64,000 nucleotides of DNA from Brasenia schreberi (GCA_036023115.1 JAYKKT010000061.1:11095001-11159000); one strand, 5' to 3'; shown: positions 35,501 through 45,483, numbered from the stretch's first letter. Translations and numbers: made by a program. The notes: a model not told the origin generated them from the sequence alone.

Positions 35501-38500
35501 CCCACAATGTCTGGTAGCCTGCATGTCTCCTTGCAATCTCTATCAAGTGCCCGTAAAATTCTTTAAGAAAAGAATATTTTATATCTGAATCTTCAGATGT
35601 ACTACGTGATTCCTGCAAGAATCACATCGTCTGAGATCCTTCCAAACAAATAAGTAATAGCACAATAGTGAGAGGATACTGTTGTATGAGTGCAGCATGC
35701 ATGCACTGAGAAATTAGCAGAACTATAACAAAAAATCACATATGTAGCAACAAAAGCCATCACCTACGTGACTATAGAATGGTGCTTTAATGATGCACAA
35801 ATCTCCAGAGATAGTACTCATCAGATATATGGTACTCATCAGATATATGGTAGCTACATATTGGGACTACACAATAAGTGTGATACTTCAAAAAATGTAG
35901 ATGATGACTAAGATATGAAGGAACAAAAATTTGGAAAAGGATGGACACCAAGAAAAGTTCCTCAAATAAAATCAACTCCATGACTACAATGGAACACAAA
36001 GAGATCCTTCGAAAATTGAAAAAAGAAAGCTGGTCACAGAAAGACCTTGATATGCAGTAAGGTCAATAGCAAATATAACATTCTGCAAGCTTCAAACTGC
36101 GAAGTTGGTGCATTATTGAAAAGTCAGGTTGCAAAGGACACAAAGACACAAGAAAAAATTAATGAGAATTTTCTCTCTGATAAATGTTTTGAAGAAAAAA
36201 AACATTGAAGTTATTACAACCCTGAGTGCCAGACTGCCAGTTCCAAATAGAACACATGGAAACCAAGTCTGTGGAATAACTAATGGAGAAAATTGAGTAA
36301 CAGACACATTAAATTGCAAGATTTAACTACTTAATTATCAAACCCAAAACACAAAATAGTAGCAGATGTACAATATAGATCAATTCTTTACTGTAGGATG
36401 TAGCAACTTTACTGTAGGATATGTAACAACCTCTAAAACTTAATAACTTGAGGTATGTACTTGCATCATCACTTGTACATGTGCACAACAATGGTCCAGC
36501 AACCATGGAACCAGAATGTGACATTCGAATAAACATCTGGATGATAATGCAGGTAGGAACTTACAAACCATGAATTATGAAACCAGACCTGATATTTGGC
36601 TTCTGAAAGCTCCTTCATATGTCGATATAAAGACCCAAGAAGGGCATCCCTTCTAGCCCCATATTCCATTTGAAGGACTCTACAGTCCTCTTTTTCTATC
36701 TTCACAGCAATAGAATTAGCATAGCCTTCGAGAAGAGCATCTGTTAGCTCTTCTAAATGAATGACTAGGTCCATTTTTAGTTCTAATGCCTGAGATTCCT
36801 TTAGCAGATCAACAAACAGAGAAGCTATGCTCCAAAGGCCAGATCTTACTATAGGCTGACAGTACCATGGACATAAACCGTCAGAAGATGGGTACCAAGT
36901 TGAATGTTCATTCCTGTAGTCAATAGCAGCATTAACCACCACAGTGCATGCCTTTGAAATTTCACATGCCCGACGTAGCTGCAGCACATTGGGATGCTGT
37001 CCAACTATAATATAAGAAAGGTAATTATGTATACATGTGAACATCTCTTCGATTTCAGAAACTTTGCTGTAGAATATCTCCAAAGTTTCACGGTCCAGTA
37101 AAAGCACATTGCCCATCCTTGCTTTCTCGCCAACTAATTGGATCAGATCCCAAACAGAGCTAGACATTTCACTAGATGCAGAGCCATCCATGGAGGTTTT
37201 CTGGCTAAGTGCATTTTGTAGCTCTCTCAAACGGATCATACTAGCAAGTTTTTCACCATGCTCCAAAATAATTTGCAAAGATTGTCCTGCAAGTGCCAGT
37301 TCAATATGCAAATTTTTTATGACTAAACTACTTAAGCAAAGAAACGGGAAATCTGAGACACTGCAACAATATGTGAAAATTAATCATCATTGTCAAAAAC
37401 AAGACAACAAAGGAAAGCCAAATGCTGAAAATCTTAAGAAAGAAATGAAGTACTCAGCCTTAAAATATAGGTGCACAAAATAAGGTAAACTCACCGTCTA
37501 GCACTAGGCACATTTTCAACCACAGGAAAAACATACAAGATTTACTCATGCACTGCAAGTAACAAGTACAAGCATGAAGAGATACATGCACTATGGCACA
37601 TGCCAGAACAAAATCTTGGAAGATATAGGTTCTTCCACCAAACGCATGATGTATCTTGTTCAGCAAACAACATTTTATTGAACAAACTAAAATTTTATAT
37701 TTTAAGATGTAAGAAAGCAATTTCAGCAACAAATATTTCCAGCAAAACTTTGCGAAACTTGAAGATGAATGAAGAATTTTCAAAATCTAACATGTTTGGT
37801 CTCAAAGCACTCAAAGCCGAGGCAAAAGATGAGCCCTTTTGAAGAAAATAGAAGTCCACAATTAAAAGATCATGCTGAATTTGGTACTAAATTGTTTACC
37901 GTCATGTAAAAGTCATGCCTTGTAAAGCACAGAGCAAGACTAGCTCATCTGAATTACTGTGAGATTCTTTGCAGGCTCAATAATGTTAGCTTCTGTAAAC
38001 AAACCATAGGCTTGGGAAGTTTCCACACATCCAAGTCAATGCGCTTCCTCAAAACTGCTTCATAAGACCCAAGGCACCTCTGAAATTCATTTTGTGTTTT
38101 ATAAGACAGAAACTTCCAAACCCAAGGATTTTAGACCCTGGGAACTGTCTTATTTAGTCAAGTTCAGAAGAAAGTTCCACCTTAACTTAGGAGATTCCTT
38201 TAAGTTGTTTCACACAGACCTTCAAAAGAATTGCAACTAAAATATAGAAGCATGAAACAAGAGAATATGAAAAAGGCAAAATTTTCATTTCCAAAGACCT
38301 CAATAGGAAAAACTAACAATATAAATAGCAGAGGAGACAACAGAAGATTATTGATGAAAATCAAGCAAGTTATGCATACTTTGACTGAAAGACAATTCTT
38401 CATGACACTTGGATAAGGCCAAAAAGTGGAGATATTTCTCATGCTTCTGCTGCTTTTCCAAAAGTTGGGATGACACAACAGCTAGAGCTACTATTTCTGT

Positions 38501-41469
38501 TCCCCTAGTAGTTGTCCAATGCTTGGCAAGTGCATCCACAATGGATTTACTAGCACGAGCAAAAATATTTTCTTCACCATCTTTATCAAATGCCCTAGAA
38601 CATTTTAGCTTCTCAAATACGCCTTCAACTCTCCCCGAGTAAAGGAAATCATTAAAAAGACGAAGAACTAAAGCTTCCGCTTGTTCATCCTGAGCTGATC
38701 GTGGTACTCTACCAGTTGACTGAGTTCTTTGTGTATCATCAATATCACATGCCTCAAAACTCTCATTTCTAGGGAAAATACTCACCCCAAAACCATGACT
38801 TCTTTCCACTTCTGGATGAGTTGCATCATTCAAGCTATCTATGGCAGACAAATTCTGGTCAGGTGGTTCAACCCCTCCAAGTAAAATAATTTTCGCAGGA
38901 ATTGCCCATATGCCAGCATTCTCTGTAAGTACAACCCACGTGCCTTCCACGGAAGGAAGAACAGAAGAGTCAATAACCTTTCCTGCATTTCCTGGCAAAT
39001 CAAATTGATAAAGATGTGCAGCTTCTCCCCTAAAATGAGCAACCGTAGCAGTTCCATCCCTAGACAATATCAATGCAGATCCAGGAGGCTTCCCACCAAC
39101 ATGTAGTCGCATTGCAAACAAAAACTCTTCTTCCTCCATCCGTGCTTTAGGAAGGATCACTTGGATGGGAGCTTTTTTCTCCAGAACCTTCTTGGTGCTT
39201 AATACACTATTTTCCATAAAGGTGTCACCATATCTATACTGCATTCTTTGTAACAAATACTGGATGTAACTTGAGTTGTTTTCTATATCTTTACAAATTG
39301 TAGCAACCAAAATTGTCAGCTCTTTACCACTATCATCCACCTGTATATCCAAAAGTAAAGTTTGTTTTTGACTGCTCCAGTCTTTCTTGATGACACTGTC
39401 CCTATCAGTACCAATTATTTCATGAGACCATAACTTGGATATATTTTCCTCCCTTGCAAGAATAGCATTCCAACATTGAATCTCCTGATTTGTTAAGACA
39501 AAAAACTCGTGATTGTGTTCTTCATTCAAGGAAATATCATGAAAGCGCCAACATAATGATCTCACATACTGCCCAGTCAGCGAGAAAGCTGCATCACCAA
39601 TAACTCCATGTGCTTCAGTGCTAAAAACTTTGAAAACATTTTTATGGAAAACTGCAGCAGGAGTGCATCTGAATAGCCATAGCTCACCGCTTGAATGGGA
39701 AGCAAAGGCAACACATTCATGTGACATGCTGTCAGGAACTGAGGACACAATCAAGGAGTTAAATTCGCAGAGATGACTATCGCTACTCAAGCTTCCTTTA
39801 GTCTGTTGTCTCACAGTTGCTTCTTCATGTGTCTGTTCATGCACATTGATTAGATAGGTAACAACTTCATCGGGCTTTGAGTATATATTATGCCAGTATG
39901 CGATAGCTTGCTTTATCTTGCTAAACAAGACGATGCCAACAGAAGGGCACTGCCTTTCCAACACTTCTTTACTCTTATTTTCCTTATCCCACTTAACAAA
40001 GCAGAGTAACCAGTTATTACTGGGCCTTGAAATTGTAGAAGAATCTGCAGTTTCTGAAAAAGGACTAGGCAAAGCAAGAACGACACACTTTTGAGCACCC
40101 ACGCTAGATAAGTAGCTCCAAATGAAAACCTGACCACCATATATCATCCAGCACAGACAAGTAGGTTTATCCATCCCTCCAGATATCCCGCCATGATCTA
40201 AAAGGAAAAAAATAGGGATGGGGAGGAAGGTAATTCAAGCATCCAAAAAAGAAGAGTTTGACACAATTTGGAGAAATTCAAATTCAAATTCAATGTTAAA
40301 CGACATACCAATGATTCCTTTTTGGAGCAAATTAGCTTGTGCACTACGAAGTGCTTGGGGAAAGTCCCCCACATGTACAGGGTGAATTATGTCATCTCCC
40401 GTTTCCGTTTCTGTTTTCTCCGTTTGTGGAATTCTAGGTAGAAGAATAGGATTATATCAGATACAACTGATAAGTTTGATTACGAAAAATGAAGACTTGC
40501 CACCAAAAGAAATGGTCACTTAACAGATCAATCATTTTATACACCAATACCAAAATGAAGACTTCCCGGTACTGATCCTTAGAATTGAGATTCTCTACAG
40601 GGACTGTAGTGCCATGTTATCTAGCTTAGGCCATACCAAGTTACCAACATTAAGAGATACCTGCATTTAACTCCAAAAGAGTGAGATTGTATTGTTTTGA
40701 CCATGCTCCATGATTTCGTTAGAACATCTTCATTTAGCCTTCCTCTGCTTCTTGTGTAGCGCTCAGTCTCCAACTTAATAGCATCTCCATAGTGGAGCTT
40801 CGTCTTTTAAGGTGCATCATCCCTCAGTCTCTTCCATTGTACTCAATATCCAAATTCTCCCATCTTCATCCGGAGCTCCGTTATGTCATCCCTCCATGAC
40901 CAAACCACATCAACCGTTCCGACCTATTTTACATTTTTAGCTTTTCCCCTAGTTATCTCAAGTGCTTAAATTATTCCATTGCACAAAGCAAAGGAAATGC
41001 TCGTTGAATTCACTCATTTGCAAGCTAGGCTTATATTTCGGGTTAATGAAATCGATCAGTCCTCACACTATAGCGCTCCAGCTATGCAAAAGCATGCATT
41101 TATCAAAGATGGCATATCTAAGAAAGAACATACAATTGACAAATGCAATGCCTTCCTAGAAGAAAGCACGGAATCTTCATAAGACAGTCAATCAACACTC
41201 ATCCGAGAGAACCACGAAGAGATCAACCATAAATCTGGAGACGAAACAATCTGTAAAAACGGAGTGCGAGACGCCTACCTGGAGAGAACAGATAATCTCG
41301 AAGACTTGGGCATCGGAGTTCCGAAGTCCGGTCGGTTAGGGACGAGGCTGCTGGAGACTTGCCTGAGACGATCAGTCGCCAGCGTGGTCGGCGATTCAGG
41401 AAGGTCATGGCTGGAGCTCCGGTCTCTGCGAGTTCCCAAATTAGGCCTCTTTGTAGCAGGTGAGAACAT
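17360..41469 (-). CDS. NUP133: Nuclear pore complex protein NUP133 (8 exons, complete)
   Basis: Scaffold nucleoporin of the Y-shaped NUP107-160 subcomplex at the nuclear envelope, needed for pore assembly and mRNA export. Coding exons on the minus strand: 41469-41279, 40433-40309, 40197-38380, 37286-36589, 35612-35454, 33620-33281, 25465-25401 and 17881-17360. They join in phase to 3918 bp (1305 residues plus TGA), close to the usual plant NUP133 length. The start [10 protein letters not shown] matches the plant family; an in-frame ATG 21 bp upstream is less likely. Exons 1-3 give the N-terminal tail and beta-propeller region (about residues 75-500). Exons 3-8 give the helical domain, with [41 protein letters not shown] and the C-terminal [15 protein letters not shown] block (seen as [18 protein letters not shown]). 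All introns are GT-AG. Introns 6 and 7 (7.8 and 7.5 kb) are full of transposons, yet the frame is intact, so I infer a functional gene. Confidence 0.95.
18151..18434 (-). repeat. Copia 3' LTR
   Basis: 284 bp, TGTTGAAGC...GTTGCACA on the minus strand. It differs from the 5' LTR at roughly ten substitutions and three short indels, so the insertion is not recent. A G-rich polypurine tract (TTGAGGGGGAG, minus strand) abuts it at 18435-18446. Confidence 0.92.
18457..18750 (-). pseudogene. Copia RNase H, C-terminal part
   Basis: 97 codons, including [32 protein letters not shown] and VDIFTKA, the typical end of a copia Pol RNase H domain. Separated from the RT by stops at 18751-18957. Confidence 0.88.
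18958..20227 (-). pseudogene. Copia reverse transcriptase (broken)
   Basis: Read 5' to 3' from 20227: a linker, then [20 protein letters not shown] and [20 protein letters not shown] (about 19940-19780), then [20 protein letters not shown] (about 19425-19366) with the catalytic YVDD, then [12 protein letters not shown]. At least three frame breaks divide the domain. Confidence 0.88.
20338..20833 (+). mobile_element. RTE LINE 3' end inside the copia element (copy 1)
   Basis: Starts in the family sequence at AAGAAGATACCATTAAA and runs to CTAGTATGGGAAAAGGCTTA and a TTG tail. The open frame at 20292-20681 is its RT C-terminal region ([16 protein letters not shown] and onward). Orientation is opposite to copia and NUP133. 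Confidence 0.88.
20834..21497 (+). mobile_element. RTE LINE 3' end inside the copia element (copy 2, head-to-tail)
   Basis: Begins at AGTTTGATCATTTGG, upstream of the start point of copy 1 in family coordinates, directly after the TTG tail of copy 1. It ends in its own TTG tail. The open frame at 20847-21449 covers the RT C-terminal extension. The junction shares TGTAAG with the normal family sequence, suggesting a microhomology join. Confidence 0.88.
21498..22078 (-). pseudogene. Copia integrase (broken)
   Basis: Visible are [11 protein letters not shown] (first catalytic Asp), [20 protein letters not shown], a frame-shifted block around the second Asp, and later [19 protein letters not shown] with [17 protein letters not shown]. 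The catalytic core is broken by frameshifts and part is missing. Confidence 0.88.
22209..22670 (-). pseudogene. Copia gag-pre-integrase region with in-frame duplication
   Basis: Reads [39 protein letters not shown] and SSLVRY, then the same 46 residues again with a few changes. The unit is 138 bp (22338-22475 and 22476-22613), so the frame is kept. The DNA repeats are about 93% identical by eye. Confidence 0.85.
22729..23935 (-). pseudogene. Copia gag with zinc knuckle (broken)
   Basis: The part 22729-23400 is open, with a zinc knuckle [14 protein letters not shown] (CX2CX4HX4C) and an RG-rich stretch before it. Upstream (23400-23935) are frame-broken pieces of the gag N-terminal half, including a 198-bp tandem duplication (about 23505-23702 and 23703-23900). 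Confidence 0.85.
24604..24615 (-). promoter_or_regulatory. Copia primer binding site (tRNA-iMet)
   Basis: TGGTATCAGAGC on the minus strand, immediately inside the 5' LTR. It is complementary to the 3' end of initiator Met tRNA, the usual primer of plant copia elements. Confidence 0.93.
24616..24911 (-). repeat. Copia 5' LTR
   Basis: 296 bp with TG...CA ends, matching 18151-18434. It would carry the element's promoter in the same sense as NUP133. Confidence 0.92.
25401..25465 (-). CDS. NUP133: NUP133 exon 7 (65-bp micro-exon)
   Basis: 65 bp isolated between two introns of more than 7 kb. Encodes [20 protein letters not shown] plus a split Gly before and Gln after. Acceptor ATCTTAG, donor GTATGC. 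The KIKRIEADL block is characteristic of plant NUP133, and the phases fit exons 6 and 8 exactly. Confidence 0.9.
26505..26583. repeat. (TA)n microsatellite
   Basis: Long TA tract inside the outer hAT-like element; it gives rise to a spurious Tyr/Ile frame on the minus strand. Confidence 0.95.
26623..27753. mobile_element. hAT-like non-autonomous element with CGTATCG arrays
   Basis: The element is 26631-27745 (1115 bp). Left end CAATGTTGTCTGACG; right end on the other strand CAGTGTTATCCGTATCG. A perfect 8-bp duplication GTGTATAC lies at 26623-26630 and 27746-27753. Both sub-terminal regions carry repeated CGTATCG/CGATACG words, which may be transposase-binding sites (inference). No transposase ORF was seen. 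Confidence 0.85.
27762..30590 (+). mobile_element. RTE-type LINE, 3' truncated, inside the outer hAT-like element
   Basis: The 5' leader (from CTCCGTGCATGTAAGGGATC) matches the other long copies. Endonuclease pieces lie at 28461-28860 ([17 protein letters not shown]). RT pieces lie at 29528-30195 ([47 protein letters not shown]), with a deletion near 29808 that removes the middle of the RT. The C-terminal region reads to about 30590 and then stops abruptly without the usual 3' block. Confidence 0.85.
28461..29301 (+). pseudogene. RTE endonuclease and linker (broken)
   Basis: Overlapping frames cover the second half of the endonuclease ([16 protein letters not shown], then [17 protein letters not shown]) and the Lys-rich linker that precedes the RT. 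Frameshifts near 28550 and 28760 separate the pieces. Confidence 0.8.
30933..30961 (-). mobile_element. 29-bp RTE 3'-tail insertion
   Basis: On the minus strand it reads GTATGGGAAAAGGCTTAG then TTGTTATTGTT, exactly the end of the RTE family. It is flanked by a perfect 11-bp direct repeat AATTGAAAAAC (30922-30932 and 30962-30972). This fits an extremely 5'-truncated target-primed insertion. Confidence 0.75.
32514..33054. mobile_element. hAT-like non-autonomous element, CGTATCG family (second copy)
   Basis: The element is 32522-33046 (525 bp). Left end CAATGTTACATACGATATG; right end on the other strand CAATGTTGTAAATATCGTATC. The 8-bp duplication TCCCAGCC/TCCCAACC has one mismatch. The ends are rich in ATACGATA words. 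Same family as 26631-27745, half its length. Confidence 0.75.
33281..33620 (-). CDS. NUP133: NUP133 exon 6
   Basis: 340 bp. Encodes [20 protein letters not shown] through [12 protein letters not shown] and [13 protein letters not shown] to [10 protein letters not shown]. Acceptor TTTCAG, donor GTTAGT, leaving one base of a Gly codon. Confidence 0.93.
33621..35453. other. NUP133 intron 5; partial hAT-like end
   Basis: No gene. At about 34350-34409, repeated GATACGATACAA words ending AACACTG look like the right end of the CGTATCG hAT-like family; the left end is not clear. Confidence 0.5.
35454..35612 (-). CDS. NUP133: NUP133 exon 5
   Basis: 159 bp, phase 0 at both ends. Encodes [19 protein letters not shown] through [20 protein letters not shown] to LM. 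Acceptor TTCTTGCAG, donor ATG/GTTTGG (non-consensus beyond GT). Confidence 0.9.
36589..37286 (-). CDS. NUP133: NUP133 exon 4
   Basis: 698 bp starting [14 protein letters not shown] and ending SEAKYQ. The donor is the weak CAG/GTCTGG; a stronger GTAAGT lies 28 bp downstream but would break the join to exon 5, so the weak donor is preferred. Confidence 0.9.
37287..38379. other. NUP133 intron 3, no other feature
   Basis: GT-AG intron of 1093 bp with no recognisable repeat or gene. Open frames here are unsupported. Confidence 0.7.
38380..40197 (-). CDS. NUP133: NUP133 exon 3 (beta-propeller and linker)
   Basis: The 1818-bp main exon, residues about 106-711, from [19 protein letters not shown] to [13 protein letters not shown]. 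It covers most of the N-terminal propeller and the start of the helical part. Acceptor TTTTAG, donor GTATGC. This is the longest open frame in the window. Confidence 0.95.
40309..40433 (-). CDS. NUP133: NUP133 exon 2
   Basis: Acceptor CTACCTAG then ATTCCACAAACGG. Encodes [20 protein letters not shown] and continues [22 protein letters not shown]. Donor GTATGTC. Phase agrees with both neighbours. Confidence 0.92.
41279..41469 (-). CDS. NUP133: NUP133 exon 1
   Basis: Encodes residues 1-63 from [10 protein letters not shown] to RLSVLS, a disordered basic N-terminus typical of the plant protein. It ends CCAG before a GTAGGC donor at 41278. The codon for Arg-64 is split after two bases. Confidence 0.93.
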
Positions 41470-41615
41470 GATGGCGATGAGGAACAACAAAGACGGCGTG
41501 ATGGTTTCAGATGCCCCACTTATGCAGATTCAGCTGGAAACAGTTAGGATTTTACTCAGAACGAAAAACGGCCTCACTTCCCTTCTAGGCTTTCTTCGCC
41601 ATGATCACTCTTCTC

Positions 41616-41642
41616 TCAGAGAGAGAGAGAGAGAGAGAGAGA
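41616..41642 (-). promoter_or_regulatory. CT microsatellite upstream of the NUP133 start
   Basis: A pure GA tract on the plus strand, hence (CT)n on the NUP133 sense strand, about 150 bp upstream of the ATG. Pyrimidine tracts in this position are frequent in plant core promoters and 5' leaders. No convincing TATA box was identified. Confidence 0.4.
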
Positions 41643-41700
41643 AGCTGACCGCGCTCTGAGCAGTGCTTCAAATCTTAAAATTACGTTACTATAAATTTGG

Positions 41701-42140
41701 TAGGGGTGAGCCGAGCTGCTCACGAGCTACAAGAACTCCAAACCGAGAACAACTCGAACTTGACTCACAAGCTCAATCTTGCCAGTACTCTGTTCGAGTG
41801 GTTCACAAGCCTAATCGAGCTTTAATATAATTTATTTATATTTTTAAAAATATTTATGCATTTGGTCGACCAACATTAAACTTGAGGTTAAAACTTGTAA
41901 GGTCAAGCTAAATCCCCAGCACGGCTTGGCTCGATCTGTACCCAAGTTTAATCGAGTAAATCTTGGGTTACTTCGAGTTCAAATGAGGTGCGCTCTAGTT
42001 GTTCAAACATAACTCGAGCTCGAGCCTAAAATTTGAAGCTTCTTAGAGCTCAAGCTTGAGCCGAGCATTTTTTTAATGAGTGGAGCCATGCTTGGTTTTG
42101 TACTGAAGCTCAACTCGGCTCAGTGACACGTCCTATTGTC
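41701..42140. repeat. GAGCTCGAGC-rich repeat (possible hAT-like relic)
   Basis: Starts TAGGGGTGAGCCGAGC and ends CGGCTCAGTGACACGTCCTA, with many CTCGAG and GAGCT words between. The ends are loosely inverted, but no 8-bp duplication is visible. A similar composition recurs at 61490-61880. Confidence 0.4.
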
Positions 42141-42235
42141 AACCTGCACGTTTGTTTTTGACTTGATGTTTTAAACTGGAATCAGATTTGATTGCCCAAG
42201 ACTTTCTTTTATACACATATATATACACAGGCATA

Positions 42236-42665
42236 CCTATATATGTGTGTGTCCAGTTTACAGGAACCTTAAATCATAATTGAACCGGCCCATAACGGGT
42301 TCCGATTTTAAGAATCATCAGTTCAAGAGCGCTTTTGGTTTGAATTCAGAACAACTTGAACTAACAAATAATTTTAAAAATATAATATTATATGTAAATA
42401 AATTACTGTTAGCCTTATGATCATAAAAGTTGTCATTCTATGACACCTAAGGGAGGGGCCCGCGAAGAGAGGGACAAAGTTGAAACTCAAAGGCCAAACA
42501 GGCAGTTCGAACCAAAACCGATCTCTTAGTTTTCACACCGATTCTGATTCTGAGATATCATGAAAAGTAGCTGAATCGAGAGGTCTCCGATTCCGGTTAT
42601 CGATGGTTTGGGGGGGCAGTTCGAGTCGCCAAGCCAATTCAGAATTGGCCATGTCTACCTATATG
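42236..42665. mobile_element. Possible hAT-like element, GAACCGG-rich
   Basis: Candidate 42244-42657 bounded by CCTATATA (42236-42243) and CCTATATG (42658-42665). The right end on the other strand is TAGACATGGCC, as in the clearer element at 44669-45096. The left end is degenerate and lies in TG-rich simple sequence, so the duplication could be chance. Confidence 0.35.
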
Positions 42666-42792
42666 TGTGTGCGCGTGCATGCACATGCATGTGGGGGGAT
42701 GGGGGAAGTCCTAAATTCATAATGTCTTTCGGTATTCATGATTGTCGTTGGTTTGTGCCATAAGATGTTGGGTTAAGCCCCGCAATGAGCAC

Positions 42793-43430
42793 ATAATCTT
42801 GCATAAAACCTTCGTAGTTTAATCTTTGGTATCAATGTTGGATATTTAAAGTATCATTGTACTTTGTAGCAAAGTAATTTAAATCTCTATAGTTAGATCA
42901 ACTAGTAGAGGTGTTTATGCAATATTATACACCGAAAGACATTAAGCATTTAATACTATATGTGTGTATATATGTGTATAGAGAGAGAGTTAGTGTTAAA
43001 TGCATGGTCTTTCAATACATAATCTTGCATAAAAGTCTTCATAGTTTGATCTTTGGTATCAATGTCAGATATTTAAAGTACCATTGTACTTTGTAGCAAA
43101 GTAATTTAAATCTCTATAGTTAGATCAAACGGCAGAGGTGTTTATGCAACATTATATACCCAAAGATATTAAGCATTTAGTATTATATATATGTGTATAT
43201 ATGTATAGAGAGAGAGTTAGTGTTAATGCATAATATCTTTCGATACATAATATTGCATAAAGATCTCTACCATTGAATCTTTGCAAACAACATTGAATAA
43301 TTGAATTAAAGTACTACTGTACTTTTGTGTAATTCAAATATCTAATATCTATGGTTAATATCGAAGGTTGAACATTAGAGATGTTTGTGCAAAACTATGC
43401 ATTTACATTGTACGCACACACACATATATT
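42793..43430. repeat. Tandem repeat, about 228-bp unit, three copies
   Basis: Units start at about 42793, 43019 and 43248, each at (A)TAATCTTGCATAAA or a variant. The first two are about 90% identical and each contains AGAGAGAGTTAGTGTTA. The third is more diverged and cut short. A related single sequence lies at the right window edge (63855-64000). No coding potential. Confidence 0.8.
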
Positions 43431-43479
43431 CTCAACACTTTTTTCTATATTACATGCCAAAGTATTACATCTTGAATAT

Positions 43480-44545
43480 GTTTTATTAAATCAACAATGA
43501 CCAACCTTCATATAATACAATTTTATCCTTAAAGAAATCCAGGATTTTTTTATGAACCCTTATGCATGATTGTATATCGTTGTACATATCTTTATAGGAT
43601 TGATCTATATAAATGAGACACCTCTCTTTTTTATGGTCCATAGAAAATATCTATTGGTATCATATCATAAGTTCTTTATAAATCAACAAATACTATGTGA
43701 AGGTTCAAGTTTTTACTCTCAAATTCTTCATAAGATGCCCGAATAAGTAAATAACCTCGACATTAGATATCTCTATCATGAACCCAAGTTGGTTATTTGT
43801 TGTACTCTATACTTTTCTCAACCTTCATTCAATAATTATCTCGTTTATCAACATGATACCCCAATAATTTGTACAAATCTTGATGTCTCTCTTGTTATTG
43901 TGGATAAGTATACATATACTCTTTTTTATTTTTCAAGTATCTATTGGTTTCTTTATATTTCAATTAATAATCTTCCTAACCATGTGATACATGTATCTTC
44001 TAAAGTTTTCTATACTTTTATAAGAATATTGTTTGATCCTATAATTTTTTCCTACTTCAATGGGAATGAAAGTTTGATAATTTCGTTACTACATATGACA
44101 TATAAATAAAGAATATGATATATTACATTCCTTAAGGAAAGTTATAAATACTTAAGACCAATTTTTGAGAACAATAAAAAATTGATGGAAATATCATACA
44201 TAAAATTAATAAAGGTTGGTTAAAACTAAGAGGTATATGAGATATTTTATATGATAAAAAACTATGATTATGGTTGAAAGGTAAATACGATAGAGTGATA
44301 ATTCTATCTATCGTATTAGATGATACCAATAACTAGGCAGTTAATCATTAAAATGTGTAAAAGATGTTTATGACAGAAATAAAGATATTCGAGATGAACA
44401 TGTGGTTATATAAAAAAAGATTGTATACTTCGTGAGTTTATGAGAGACAAATTAGTAGTATGGATGAAAGTGAAGGAAAATCATTCAATATGATTTGAAC
44501 ACATGGTGACCAAAGAAAACTTTAGTAATAAGGCATAAGAAACTA
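43480..44545. mobile_element. RTE LINE relic with inverted 5' half
   Basis: 43480-44065 reads as RTE reverse transcriptase on the minus strand (the stretch aligning to about 53700-54265 of the full copy, including the region around AACAATATTC and TTCACATAGTATTTGTTGAT). 44125-44540 reads as the next, more 3' part on the plus strand (aligning to about 54540-54955). About 275 bp between the two is lost. This is the arrangement left by twin priming. Confidence 0.7.
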
Positions 44546-44660
44546 GCTAGTGAATAGGAAAGATGAGATTTGTTGTCAATCTAAAACTCCAAATTTAGTT
44601 TTGATCAATCTCCAATCAAAACTAGAGTTTTTGAGAAGAAGATACAATAACTTACGTAAC

Positions 44661-45104
44661 TTCAAAGCTAGACATGACCTGTTTGAGGCCCACTCAGCTG
44701 CTTGAACCGGAACTGAACCAGCCATGAAACTACCAGTAACCGGAATTGGGGACCCCTCTGTTCGGTTACAATGACCTAGAATTGGAACCGGTGGTTCTAA
44801 ACAGTCCCTTACTAAATAATATTATATTATTTTGTTTACCGTCAAATGTTGCAAGTTAGGCGTCGGCTCAACGATAGGGAACTGCAGTTAAGTGGGAAGT
44901 TCGACTCCCATGAGGGCAATTTCTCTTTTCTTTAAAAAAAAAATTGTTTTCATCAGTTTCAAGGTGGTTTCAAAACTGTAACGTGAATTTCCTCAAAACG
45001 AGAATTGAAATCAACTGTGAGATCATTCGGTTCCAGTTTTAAATTCCAAACAACTTAAGACTGACAGTTTAGAACCATCGGTTCCGGACATGTCTATTCA
45101 AGGC
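44661..45104. mobile_element. hAT-like non-autonomous element, GAACCGG-rich
   Basis: The element is 44669-45096 (428 bp). Left end TAGACATGACCTG; right end on the other strand TAGACATGTCCGGAACCG. The 8-bp duplication TTCAAAGC/TTCAAGGC has one mismatch. The interior has tRNA-like boxes (GGCTCAACGATAGGG and GAAGTTCGACTCCC at about 44870-44915), perhaps an embedded SINE. Confidence 0.7.
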
Positions 45105-45483
45105 CATCTTCAAGTCAAAATTTAACATTGAGGACATTTTCATATCAAATTTAATATCATGGCCAAATCAACTTTGTTATTGAACCTCAACCTGAAGGGC
45201 ACAAATTTCCTTTGCCCTTCTCATAAGCCAACCATCCTAGTACTGTTCTCGAATCAAACGTACTTTTAACTTTAGAAGAGTTCGAAAGGGATCGATGCAT
45301 TCATACTTAAAAAGTCGCACCCCTTAAACTCACAAACTTTTACACTAGCCTTCAGTTACAGATGACCCTCTTTTATTTGGGTTTTAGATTGGCCATTCAA
45401 AGGTGATTCCTTACATGAGCACAGTTAACATGGTGCATGAGGATGCTATCCGAACACTGGCTAGATCCTCCTTTACAAATGAA

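Noticed and set aside
40962..41182. Plus-strand frames of 65-67 codons in NUP133 intron 1
   Set aside because: No domains or splice logic, and they lie within a well-supported intron.
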